DNA of 64,000 nt from the NCBI RefSeq assembly GCF_964204865.1, contig NC_135262.1, forward strand, positions 682,001-746,000, read 5' to 3'. Made by a program: the position numbers and the translations under genes. The notes under the pieces are model-generated. The model searched no databases, was not told the DNA's origin, and was given only the letters and a program-made list of their open reading frames with translations. Below are positions 35,852-47,900 of this stretch, piece after piece. The first letter of the stretch is position 1. Every line of letters starts with the position of its first letter. The DNA is from Styela clava (taxonomy: Eukaryota > Chordata > Ascidiacea > Stolidobranchia > Styelidae).

Positions 35852-36060
35852 TGTGGTAAACCTAATACAGAAAGAAACAAACTTGTATACTGGGCTTTTA
35901 TTAGCTCAAACGTCGACTAAGAGTCTTAGAGCAGCACAAACCAAAGAATGACTTTCAAATCAAAACACCATGCTATGAAAGGACGAACAGTATACGTCAG
36001 CAGGGTCAAATGTCGTGGCTGTTTTAGGCGTTGCTAGATTTCAAGACATAAATCACCACA
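35852..36060 (-). repeat. 5' LTR of the retrotransposon
   Basis: Starts TGTGGTGATTTATG and ends TTACCACA (minus strand), a TG...CA LTR with inverted TGTGGT/ACCACA ends, 209 bp, with an AATAAA signal inside (AGCTAATAAAAGC). A 15-bp inverted repeat, TTTTATTAGCTCAAA, spans its inner boundary (35834-35849 and 35888-35902). Confidence 0.8.
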
Positions 36061-36223
36061 GATCCCTGAGTAGAGTGAATCGAATTCGTCACACCAGTAT
36101 TAAATAATAATAAAAATTTTAACGTTATTTTACGGATTGATAAGCGGCGCGGACTATATATATTCCTTTTAAGAATAGCGTCACATATGTGCATGTATAT
36201 TTCATAATTTTAGGCTTTCCAGA

Positions 36224-37205
36224 GTTGATTAAGATTTTTTTCATTGATGTGGGGAGAGATGATGATTGATAAGAGGGCTTGTCAAAAAAGGTATATTATT
36301 GAATAGATGTTTTCCTGACCCTTGTACCCTGAATAATCTACTGTATTCCTTGCGACTGCGAAATTTGCCCTTTTCAATCGATGCTACTCGATAATTAATT
36401 TTGAGAATTTTTTAACTCGACATTTATAGAACTGCTGCTGCATATTTGAAGAATACCCATGCCATCCTTCAAAGCAGAATTATGACAGCCCCAAAAACCC
36501 GTTTTTTTTTATTTCGTTGATCAGAATTTCCCGAAAGCTCGGATCAGTGTCTTAGAGACACGTCATATCTGAGTCAAACCCGCTTGGCGCTATTTGGACA
36601 AAAGTCTGTTTTTCATGTTTGGCTAAATGACGTGTTGATGAAATGATTTGGGCTACCAATTATGGTGGTTAAATAATCACCATTTTAAAAACTAAAATAG
36701 CGTTGATGGCATTTGTCTTACCAAGCAAATACGGCGCTGCTTTATGTCTCGAAATGTTTCTTTGCTTTTATTCAACTTATTCCTATTGTCGGCCACATTC
36801 CACTCCAGGGGGTTGATAAGAAATTTTTCTTGTTTTTTTATGACGTCATTACCGCGTATTTGACGAGGTTCACTCCGCCTAATTATGAAGTAAGTATAAT
36901 ATTCGCATTTTAAACGAATTTTTCTTTTCGGTGGACCCATTCTTGAGCAAATATATTGCGGCCCATTTTCTTGTCCCCAAAAGTAATAAAATGTCAAATA
37001 TTTTAATGAATTTATTCTATAAAAGTTTGCAAAGCATAGCCGCCATATCCTGTATTTTAATTTTTTTTTTTCGTTATAGGATTTTGTATGTGGACGGCCG
37101 CAGGTTGTGAACCGTTGGTTTATGGAGACGAAATGAGTCGAGTGAGAAGGTTGACAAGAAAAGCTTAGGGAGGCGGCTAGTTAGAAAGGTTCAGGGATTG
37201 ATTTG
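36224..37205 (+). repeat. Composite minisatellite repeat, copy B (head plus short minisatellite)
   Basis: Head with GAGTTGATTAAGATTTTTTTC, ATAGATGTTTTCCTGACC and GGGCTACCAATTATGGTGGTT, matching 25155-25800. A short minisatellite piece (37113-37205) follows, and a family F MITE then interrupts it. Confidence 0.65.
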
Positions 37206-37206
37206 G

Positions 37207-37441
37207 GGGCTCCCGAAGTATGCGAACCAAGATGGCGGACATCGGAATGTAATATGTGTACTAGGTTAGGGCTAGGCCATAATTTTAGGTATAAATACTA
37301 CGGGAGGCTCTTGGCTAGTCTTCGAACTAATAATAGGACTAAAATAAGGAAAATTGGAGAAAAATTATCGCCTAACCCTAACCTGTTACCCATGTTACGT
37401 TCCGATGTCCGCCATCTTGGTTCGCATACTTCAGGAGCACC
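37207..37441. mobile_element. Family F MITE, copy 8, with target duplication
   Basis: GGGCTCCCGAAGTATGCGAA and TTCGCATACTTCAGGAGCACC ends, flanked by near-identical TTGATTTG and GTGATTTG. Confidence 0.82.
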
Positions 37442-37979
37442 GTGATTTGAGTGAGGGGCATGGTTCGGTTTCCACCTTACTTCAAGTTTTAAGGACAGTT
37501 GGGACGATAAAGCCTTTCTGATGCAGCTGTTATTGCTGCAAATTGAGATTGAGATGTTTTTTTTTGACAATTCAAAAAGCCTCAGCCAACTTAATACACT
37601 TCCACTGTCTAGACCCGAGGAGTGGATTAAAATACAGAACCAAAACCGGTAAAATGATGTTGATAGGAATACATTTTGACTCCAGCCAATGCTCCACAGA
37701 AATCAACTTCTAAAAATGAAGAAACTTCTGCGTGTGTGAGGAGCGCCCAACCCGGAGCTTTTTTGAGTTACTGTAGACAATTTTGATGTCTTCACTCTCA
37801 TAGCAACATATTTTTTGAAGAATATATTATATATTTTGGTATAAAAACAGTGTTTAACATACAAAATATCAGTAGCATTTAACATAGCAGCAAAATAAAA
37901 CGAGTTTAATGAAAATGCCCTAAGTGACTGTTTCTCAAATAGCAGCAAAATAAAATGATGCAATGATTCATGCAACTGT

Positions 37980-38412
37980 TTTTCTTGATATAGTTGAACT
38001 ATGTATGTCTGAAGAAGTCTGATCATGGTCAGATGGAACGTTACACTGCAGGGCTACTCAACTATTTTTACCGAAGATCCGCATACAAAACTTCAAAAAT
38101 ATTTAGGTCCAGTCTTTCCAGAAATTATATTTCGGCATCTTTAAAAACGCACTTCCTCGGCCGACTAATGATTATTAGCTAATCAAGATTGTTTATCGTG
38201 GTGTTATAGTTCTTTTCATATTTATTTTTATTAAATCTATAATAGTAATTTCATAAAAGGAAACTTCAAAAATGGGGGTAATGATCCAGAAAAAGAATTA
38301 GGCACAATCCGAATCGAATACCCGAAAGGTCCGAATTCGGACCACGGTTCGCCAGTTGAGTAGCCATGCGATACAGCAATATATTTGTGTTAGTGCACAG
38401 CAAGACTCTTGA
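37980..38412. mobile_element. Family K foldback arm interrupted by a hAT element
   Basis: GTCTGAAGAAGTCTGATCATGG and TTTGTGTTAGTGCACAGCAAG are two halves of the arm seen at 5293-5408. They are separated by a hAT element (38045-38371, ends CAGGGCTACTCAAC and GTTGAGTAGCC) of the same family as 28554. Confidence 0.7.
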
Positions 38413-38903
38413 ATCACTCAGGGAGATAAAATAAATTATTGTTTTTTTTAAAACTGCATTTCAACCTCTGCATTACCCTTCTGGCCCAGCCATGTGGGAG
38501 TTGTTTGAAAAAATAGATTTATAAATAAAAGATTTGCTAAGATTTCAGAGACTGGGACCCATTCAGCTGTTACCTAAACATACCCAATTCCAAGATGGTG
38601 GAAAATTACTTTTCTGAGTTCCAGTTACAGATAATAGACTTGGTTACTGCTCAAACCTCTATATGAAAAACTATGAAAAAAAACAGCTATTCCAAAAGCT
38701 AAGCTAACGTTTATATAATAATAGGAAGCAGAATGTAACATTGTGAGGTAATTTCAACGAAAATTGATATCCAGAAATTTAAATCGTAATTTTTTAGCGG
38801 GCACAAATGGGCCAGATAAGACACTTCGATGGCCCGGATCCGGCCTGCAGGGCGTATATGTCCAGCTCTTGTAAAGAGCAAGTCAAAATTTCATAAATAA
38901 ATT

Positions 38904-41900
38904 CTACGATTCTAAATCCTTTAAAGTCAGCGCAGTCTTTCGTCCCTGCATTTCGCCAAGTCTTTCCGTCGCCGATATCAAACGGTATTCTGTTTCGTGT
39001 AACCGAGCCCGTAGCTTTCGATTTGTTTCACTCAGATCTGGAACTTGACTCGAGATTTCTGTGTGTTGGTTTTTCATTTGCTGAAGAAAGACAATTGGAG
39101 ATTTTTCCTATAAGTGGGGAGGACTAATGCAGAGGAAACGGCGCTTCCGTAGTATGTGCACCAAGATGGCACACAACCTGAACAATGTGTACCAGGTTAG
39201 GGTTCAGGTTGGGCGCCATCTTGGTGCACATACTACGGGAGCGCCGAGGAAACAGTGAAAAAAACACAGCAGCAAATTGTGCAGGGTCTTGTTCGGAGTA
39301 GATATGCACAAAAACGCATCGCATATAAAGAATACCTTCACAGTTTAGCAGACAACGGCTCTGCAGATTGGCACATAGTGCTAGGCATTAGGAAATGAGT
39401 CAGGAAGCAATAATGGCCTGCCTGCATGGGTTCGAAGGTTAGAATCCTGCAGGGGATAATCATGTTCGAGAGGATTGCCAGACTGCCTATAGTAGGGTGG
39501 TTCACATAACTGCAGGTAGGTGAAGTCTTCCTCCACCATGAAGTCCATGCATTTGGAAAACTATTTTCAATACCCTACAAGTACTGCTAATTGGATGAAG
39601 GGTGTGGTATGTCATATGATCAAGGTGTCTTATCAACTTTCCTGAACGGTTCCATTACATTTGAACCCACGTACATTTGAACCCATGACAATTGCACCTG
39701 TATGCTATTGCACCTATATATTTTTTTTGTTTCACGGATAGTTAAACCCATACTAACCCTAACCCATGGGTTTTAGCACCCGCATATAGATTGAACCCGT
39801 GGATATACGCATGGGTTCAAATGTACGGTCACCTTCATGAACATATACCTGTAGTTTATTAGTCAACTCCGCGCATCTTTTCTTTGTTCTACTGAGCTGA
39901 TTCTGGAGTTCTGAGATTTTTGATTCATATTTTCCTGAAATGCTCTGATATTCTTCTTTCCATCTGAGGAGTTGAATGATAAAGATAAGATGTTATTCCT
40001 TTAAGTAGCTATAAATGATAAAATAGCTTTTTAAATATTGTTAGATAACAATGGCCATCTCTATAGAGGTGCTTGGAACCAGCACAAGGAGCGCAATTTC
40101 TGATTTTGATGACGTCATCACACACAAAAACGAGAGCTTACAGAAATTTTTGAAAATGAACAAAAGTACTTATTAAACTTTTGATTTTTTACAATCGACG
40201 GAATTGACTGCTTTAAAGAGAGCTCGTTTCAATCGCGACATGCACTCGACCAGTAATTATGACTTTATGTAATTCGTAACTTCCCTTCCGTAACTCGAAA
40301 TAATTCCGTAATTCCATAAATTCGTAAATTACGTGCATCCCTATAGCCTTCTAATGAAAAATATTATCTTTAACTTCGTGTCAAATAAAACAGGATCTCG
40401 GATATGAATGCAAACCTGTCAAAGTCACTGCCTAATTTCAACTCAGGAGTCGCAATCAAAATTTTTTTTGACCCAACTCCACAGCCTTGTTTTGAAATTA
40501 ACTGAAAGTTTAAGTCTGCTGCAGCAGTTCCCAAAGGGGGCACCACGATTCGCTAAGTGCACACCGAAAATTAACAGCGTAAGTGCACCATGGATTATTT
40601 CCCTGATAATTTGGCGACGCACAAACAAAAAGTTTGGTAATCGCTGCTCTACTGAAATGTCAAGAGCATCTGAAAATTTCAAAACTTTCACTCACTTGGC
40701 TGTCATTCTCTGTTGATCTGCAAGCATCTTATGTAAATGCTGAATCCCGTTTCGATTTGAATCTTCTAAACTTCGGACTCTGGTTTTTAATTGTTTTCTC
40801 TCTCGTTCTGCTTGCGATTTGACCTGCGCTGTCTCTCTACTGCACTCTAGTTTCACTTCATTTGCTGTGGTCTCGAATTTCTAAGAATTAGGATTCGTAA
40901 AAACTTATTTTGGGTCCTACCAGGAACAGTGTTGTGTATTTGCATCATAGCTTGTTGTTTTTCACATGGATTTGTGATAATGATGTCATAATTGTTTTCC
41001 CGTAATTGCTATTTGCTTTTACTTGTCTTCGTGTTTATTATTCATTCTTGTGTTTGAAGTGTCTAGCGCACCGTTCTTAATCAGTGAACCATGGCCCACT
41101 TCAAAGAAATACTTGTAGGTGAAGCCGCAGACATATTAAAAATTGCGAAAGTCGTTGATAAATTAGTTAAACTTTGATTGTAGTAGCAATGAATGATGAT
41201 GCTGTTATTTTTACTGAGTGGCTATCCTCATTTTATTAAAACGTCTGCCTTTTTGAGAAGAATTTTTCGTTTTTTTTTCGTAGTTTTTTCTTGCATGGGA
41301 AAGTTGATGTGCTACAGTTTTTTTTGTAGAACAAAAGTGGGAAAGAAAAAAGACCTACTGCTAGCGTTTAACTGTGTGATACTGAATGTTCTTGATGTTT
41401 CCCAAGGCCAATAGGTTTCGGGGTGTTTGAGCAAATCTGTACTTGAAATGTGTTGATATTTAGCGAACCCAATGTTGTTTTAGACATCAGAAGATTGCAG
41501 TCGTAACTCACGACCAGAATAATATTCGGCGTTTTGAGAGTTATGTATTAGATTGTGTAAAGCGTTTCATGTTAATGCATCTAATTAAGAGACGAACATG
41601 TATTTTCTGAAATGAGTAAACCTAGAATTAGTGAGTTTTATATAAAAAAGAACCTGTTAATAATTTGAATCCCAACTCTTTCATTCAAACTGGGGGAGGG
41701 GTTTATCCCCTGGGGAGGAAAATTTTAGGAAAATTTCATTTTCTGTATTTTTGAAGAAATATTACTTACTTATTATTACTTATCAATTTTATCGGTAAGT
41801 ACCGGTATGTTGATAGGTATTTTCTGTCTGTATGTATGTCTGTTAGATGCACGCGATATCTCACGAAGGCGAGATTGAATCTGCTCCAGATTTTGCATGT

Positions 41901-44900
41901 GCATTCATCTTATCTCGGACCAGAAGCCTATTGATTTTGGGCAAATTATGTCGTATAATTAGCGAGTTATTAATTAATTAGTGATGGGACACAAGGTGTC
42001 ACTATGGAGTAAGAGCGCTGTTTTGGGGGATCCACTAACTTTCGATCGATAAGTCTTCGGCCTCTGACCGATATTCTCGTTCTTTCATGTTATTTTGCTG
42101 TTCTTTGGGAAGAAAATATTATTTTGTATTCGATATAGTTAATTATATAGATTAGTTATTCAGTATTATTTTGTTATAACAGTGCAGATTGTGCTTAACA
42201 CAAGCTAAGAAAGCTTAAAGGTTGAACTAATAATTGAAACATAACTTTTAACCTAGTGAGGGGTGAATAAAAAAATCCAAAACCAGAAAGATGATTTGCT
42301 ACGAGTTCCAAGCTTCGCGAGTTCGAATATGACCAACACAAAAACCGTACCTGAGCTTCATTCTTGTATCTATTTATCGTTTCCATTAGCAACATTCTCT
42401 GGTGTTGAGACTCATCTAGGTCACGCTTGAGTTGCTTTACGTTCCGCTCCAGTGATTCATGTTTCGAAACCCACGATATTGTGTCATTCTCGCGTTCAAT
42501 CTTTATTCGCTTGATTTTATCTTCAAGAGACTGAAATGGTGGAGGTAATGTCATAAAAAATATAGGGTATCCATAAAGTCTCAAAATTGCAAAGGAAATT
42601 TATCGATACAATATATTGTTTTGGCCCTCATAGATGTATTAAATGAAGTAAAAATACTTGAACAAATACTGACTAAAAAACAACAAACCTGGTTAAGGTA
42701 TATTGAAAACTGACTTCTTAACAAAATTGAAATTATAAAGGGACTCTATGAATGCCCTGTTTTTGTTCAGAACAGTGGTTCTCATGTTTTTAGGTACCTT
42801 TGCCCTTATAAAGCTCTCTTCGCACCATTATTACCCAAGGCAACACAAAAAAATATAAAGTTACAAGCTATGAAAACATCCAAAACAAGAGAGCTATGCT
42901 CAAATATATGGACACGTAGAGTCACATTATTTTGATGACGCCATGGAGAAAAAAAAAGTAATAGCCTTCTGGAGAAAATTTTTATCTTTAACTACTGAAA
43001 ATTTCAGAGGAATTGGTACAGTATTCGAAGAGAAAAGCGATTTCTTCAAAACGTGTTGACGGAGACAAATAATAACAATCGCATTCTGAAACGATCGTTA
43101 TGTCCACTACGTGTCCAACAAATCAGTTATTCAAATAAATTCATAATTAACTATTTTTCATATTTTAAATTCTTGATTTCATATTTAATTTACGATATTT
43201 TTGCGTGATAACATGATCCAGCTCAGTTAGAATCCTAACAGTGAGTGCTTCGCAAACTGGGGGCAATTTGACAACTTTTTGGGGGTAATTCAAATGTTCA
43301 CTGTCCTATCCATTTTTTTTTTCTTATGATTGACAATGATATAAGATGCTGTCTGTCATGTATTTTGCTTGGTTTTGATCGTTTTATATCTCACGAACAG
43401 TGCCACCCTTCTTACTGAGTAGGAATCGGGATATTGTTCTCCTGTTTATCGCAGAGGTTTTTAAGCTTTTAATATCGCTACCCCTATATGGAATTACCAA
43501 AAGCTCAGTTACTTCTCTCAAAAAATACGGCAGTCATATTAATTTTACTTTGACGAAAACTATACTAACACCTATTGCATTTTCCAATACGACATCAAGA
43601 TGCTAAACTTGCGCCAGCCCAGCATTTTAGCCTACAATCTGACTAGATGCGAGCATTGAATGTCCAGCTTTTCTCCAGGCTAGTCAAAAGTAGGGTGACT
43701 ACAAAAAAATTGTCTTGATTTCTCCCCAAAAAATTGCTAAATTACCTCTTTGGGGGTAATTAACCCAATTTTGGAAACTATTGGTTTTTATGCTATTATT
43801 ACCGCTATTATGAAGGGATAATTTGGCTTTGGTGATTCGATTTAATAAGGGTAACGATAATTAAAAGTTTGGGGACCACAATCCGCCAGGTTTTACCTGC
43901 ACAGTGACCAAAGCATCATCTTTCGCTCTCTCAGCAATCAGCATCCTGGCATGAATATCCTCCCATTTACGGTTGCTGAAACTTTCTCGTTGTTGTTGTT
44001 GATATTTATCGAACTCTTCTTCCACTGCGCGTTTCGCTCGTTTCGAACGATCAGCATCGCTGCGTAGGTTGTGATTCTCAAGCTCTGTGGACTAAATAAT
44101 TAAAAATTTGAAGTTTAAAAATTACAAGTTAGTTAAAGTTACCATTTGCTGCGCTGGTAAAACCCTCAGAAGATTCTGTGCGTTGTTTAGCCACACAACT
44201 TTCATATTTATCCCCAAGGAGAAAAAAGCAAGCAACCCAAGAAAATGTTCAGGCGACACAGTTTTGGATCACGACCCATGAGTTGAGAAACACTGAGCTA
44301 AATGACTTTACCTGCATTTCCTCCATTAGTCGTTGAATATTACTGTTGTATTGACCCTTGACCCTGTTGACCTCATTCTTGACCCTTTCTGCTGCTTCCT
44401 CAACCAGGGTTTCCATAGCAACACGGATACGGTCCACTTCCTCTTGCTTATTTCTCTCCCGCTCCATCGCACTGTCGCGCGCTAGTAACGCATTCTCGAC
44501 CATCTGAGTGTGCTCGCGAATCTGTAATATATCAATATGACTTTAGTTGCCGGGTTCATGTCTATCAACCAGAGCGCTGTAATTTAAGTATGGTGTCTAA
44601 TTTTTGCAATTTAAAAATTTAATTTCGCAACAAAAAAACAAAACTCAAGCTTATCCATATGGCGAACCACGGCCTCTCGTCTGGTTACCATTCCATGTCG
44701 GGTATGGGATTAGTTAGTTACTTGTTTTTCGAAAGCATGGACTTGACGGTAGAGGAAGTCGTAACCGACTAGCCTATTTCATAGGTTCTGCAAACTGTGA
44801 TCCCTCTCCTGTTCTACATTGCCTCCCCAATTTTGGTTCGGCGGTGTGGCGCATCGTGCTAAGCGTCAGGAATACGCTCGTCACCGAACCTCTGGTTACT

Positions 44901-47900
44901 CTGCAACATGGACTGGTTACGCGCCTGCTCTGCATATCAATGGCTGCTTAAGCAGAGCCTTGTGTTGAGCAAATAAAGATCATTCTCTTCACATTTTACC
45001 TCAACGGTGGGCAAACAGCGGCTCACCAGTGTTTTTTTATGCGGCTCTCCTCGCTAGCAATGATTATATATTATCCAAATTTAATAACTAAGAGAAACTG
45101 TAGCATAACAGTTTTTTTCTAATTCATTGAGAAGTTGAAGAATATATACTTTACAATATTGTTATTATACGTTTGTGTAAAGTTATTTTCAGTCCACGTT
45201 ATTCTAATATTATCAATTTTAGGCTCTTGTACTGAAAAATTTTGCCCAACCCTGTTATACCTGTTCTAAGTTATTTAGTTCTTTCTGTTCCATTTCTTTG
45301 TTCATTTTTTCTAATGCAACGATTTCGATTTTCAGCGAATCAATTTCCGAGACAGCGTTTGTCCGATCCTGCAATGCTTGAGCAAGTTTCCCTTCTGCAT
45401 CGGTTAATTCTTGTTGAAGCTTTTCTGTGACGTTCTGAGTTGCGAGTTGTCGTCGATGTTTTTCTCCGTTGTCGCTTTGCTGAGAATATGGAAATGAGCA
45501 AACCAATAACAGAACGGCATTATGGGTAAAACCACTGCAGCATGCTTACGAGGTATAAAGACTGACATGCTGGTCTCCAGAGGTCATTCAGTACTTTGGT
45601 GTAGCAGAGACAACATGTGTCTTATGTCTGACTTTATATTCTGCTATTTGTGGTGACAACTGAACTGTTTATGTTTAAGAAATATTGCTTGTTTCAATAA
45701 AACATTATATTACACCAGTAAACAATAGGAAGATGAAAAATTGATATGAAAATATAAAAGGTTAACAAATTGAATTAAAAAAAAAAAAATACCAGAGCTT
45801 CGAGCTGAACAGTCAAAGTTTCGATTCGTTGATTCTTTTCTCCTAATTCGACCTTGTTTTTATGGAATTCCGTCTTTGTGACCTTGAGATTTTCTCGAGT
45901 TTCTTGAAGGTCGTTCTCCTATAGAAATAATATAGTTGTAAAATAATAACGAGTGAAAACCAAAGATCAACAATGGTCAAAATGAATATCAATCACTCTG
46001 AATACATTCTAAAACAGGGGTGTGCAACATTTTTCGTCAGTGTCGTCATTTTTCAGACATCTAGCTGGACCACACAAAAAATTTAGCGGGAGAGCAAGAA
46101 GAGAGAATGCGGCTATAGCTTAGACTTCCAGTAATAAAGACACCGGGCAAAACAACGAAAGATTCAACGCAGCGACAAGAGCAAAAAACGCTATCTATGT
46201 TTGTTACTCATGGGAGTACCTTTTAAAGCATAAACTGTCGAATTGGGATTTTATGGTTGATGGAGATAAATCTGAGTGTGACCACACAGCCAACACTAAA
46301 TAACTTGGAGATCCAGGTTGTTGCCTGTTGCACACCGCTATTATAAAGCAATGCCTTTGAATAAGGAATATATTTGGAAATGGGTCATAAGCCATAACAA
46401 ATTAGCGATTACGTGCACCACCCTATGACAGTGTGAGAAGTCCAGCAAACGTCTTGCACATTATCATCTTCCACAGGAATCGAAACCATGCAGGGTAATC
46501 TCAAGAGCATTTCACTCTTCACTCTGGATTACGCCGATTAAATAACCACCTACCTGCTGATGTAGTGCACTCGTTAAAGCCTGATTCTCATTCCTGATCG
46601 CATCCAATGACATCTGCAAATTAAGGTTTGCATCCTGAAGTTGCTCGTTGAGTTTCCTCGTGTCATCGTAAGATTGCAAACAAGATTTCACTGATGCCGA
46701 CTCTGTTTGTCGTTGGTGTCGGAGTCTGTAGGAAATGATAGAATAAAAATTATTTGTGTGAAATTTTGCACAAAGCAAGCTCATGTATCGCCCTAAACCA
46801 GTTTGCATGTATTATAAAACCAATTTTTATTGTGAATCAATCTTAATAAAGTGAATTTGTTTTCAATTTCTTGCGATTTGTAATCATAAAAAAGTAGTAT
46901 GCTGTGAGTTTTATTAGTTCGGGAACCTCTTAAACAACATATCAATCAATATTTTTTTTTTACTTTGTCTCAAAAGTTTGTGGCGAACATATTTAATAAA
47001 AACCATACTTGTCTAGCTGTTGCATTGTATCACGACACATTCTCACAGCGTCCTCCTTCTCAGCACTCGCCAATTCTACCTGTCGTTGAAGATTCTCAAG
47101 CATTTCATTACCTTGGCCTTGCGGGTGATCTGAACAAATGCAAAAAAAAATTTTTTTTTTAATCTTCATGGGCTTTAGTGCAGGGTTACCCAAACTGGCC
47201 CAACTCTTTCTCAAGCATTTCATTGCCCTGGCCTTGTGGGTGATCTGAAAAGACGGCAAAAATTGAATTTGTGCATTCTTCATACACTATAAGGAAGGCC
47301 TGTGCAAGTTGTGTACCACAAACTTTGACTTTACTTAGTCCAGCCCACGACTGCATTTTTAATTTGCGATGTAGACCCATAGCAAAGATAATTACCCAGC
47401 TCTGCTCAAGAGGAAGGTTACTCAAACTGGCCCCAACCCCTCTCTAGGGGCCACAGAGTAGATTTATGGGAGCTAGGAGCAATGATCTTTGCTAAATATC
47501 ATTACCAGTGCAGTGCCTACATCTATTTGTTAAAGTAAATTTACAGTGATGGTATAATTATTCTTGCTTTCGTTTGTTGGTTTTTTTTGTATTAAATATT
47601 TCGCGTTAAATAACTTACGACCATTTACTACAACCTCATTGATTTGAAGAAATTTACTGTGATTCATTTGATTTTTTGACTGCAATGCTTTTATTATTTT
47701 GCTTTCGGTTGTCTTCATTATTAAACATGACGAGCAAAGCATAACTAGATATTTTTTTTTTGAAGAGCAGAAGTGAGTGGCAGAGGGATTTAAAAACAAC
47801 TACACTAGATCTCCATGCTCACCTGTATAATCAGCTTCTTTCATTTGTTGTTGAACAATTTCCTGCAATTCTGCATGAAGACGTTGATTTTCTTCGGAGA

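Larger units (their letters stand above)
32365..36060 (-). mobile_element. Degraded Ty3/gypsy-like LTR retrotransposon
   Basis: Order on the minus strand: 5' LTR (35852-36060), gag, zinc knuckle and protease, RNase H, integrase with zinc-binding region, C-terminal tail, polypurine tract GGGGAGGA, truncated 3' LTR (32365-32477). The reverse-transcriptase fingers and palm are absent: protease text ends near 34467 and RNase H begins near 34260. The integrase has frameshifts and the region before it carries an inverted duplication. The shared 113 bp of the LTRs differ at four positions, so the insertion is not very old. Non-functional copy. Confidence 0.9.
25003..38903. other. Repeat-filled intergenic region between CEP72 and SCLT1
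   Basis: Holds the CEP72 promoter side at the left and the SCLT1 3' end at the right. In between are the composite minisatellite repeats, nested hAT elements, compound palindromes and a broken LTR retrotransposon, each listed separately. No cellular gene is recognised. Confidence 0.7.

Noticed and set aside
32365..36060. Active retrovirus-like element
   Set aside because: It lacks the RT core, has integrase frameshifts and a truncated LTR, and no envelope-like frame is present.
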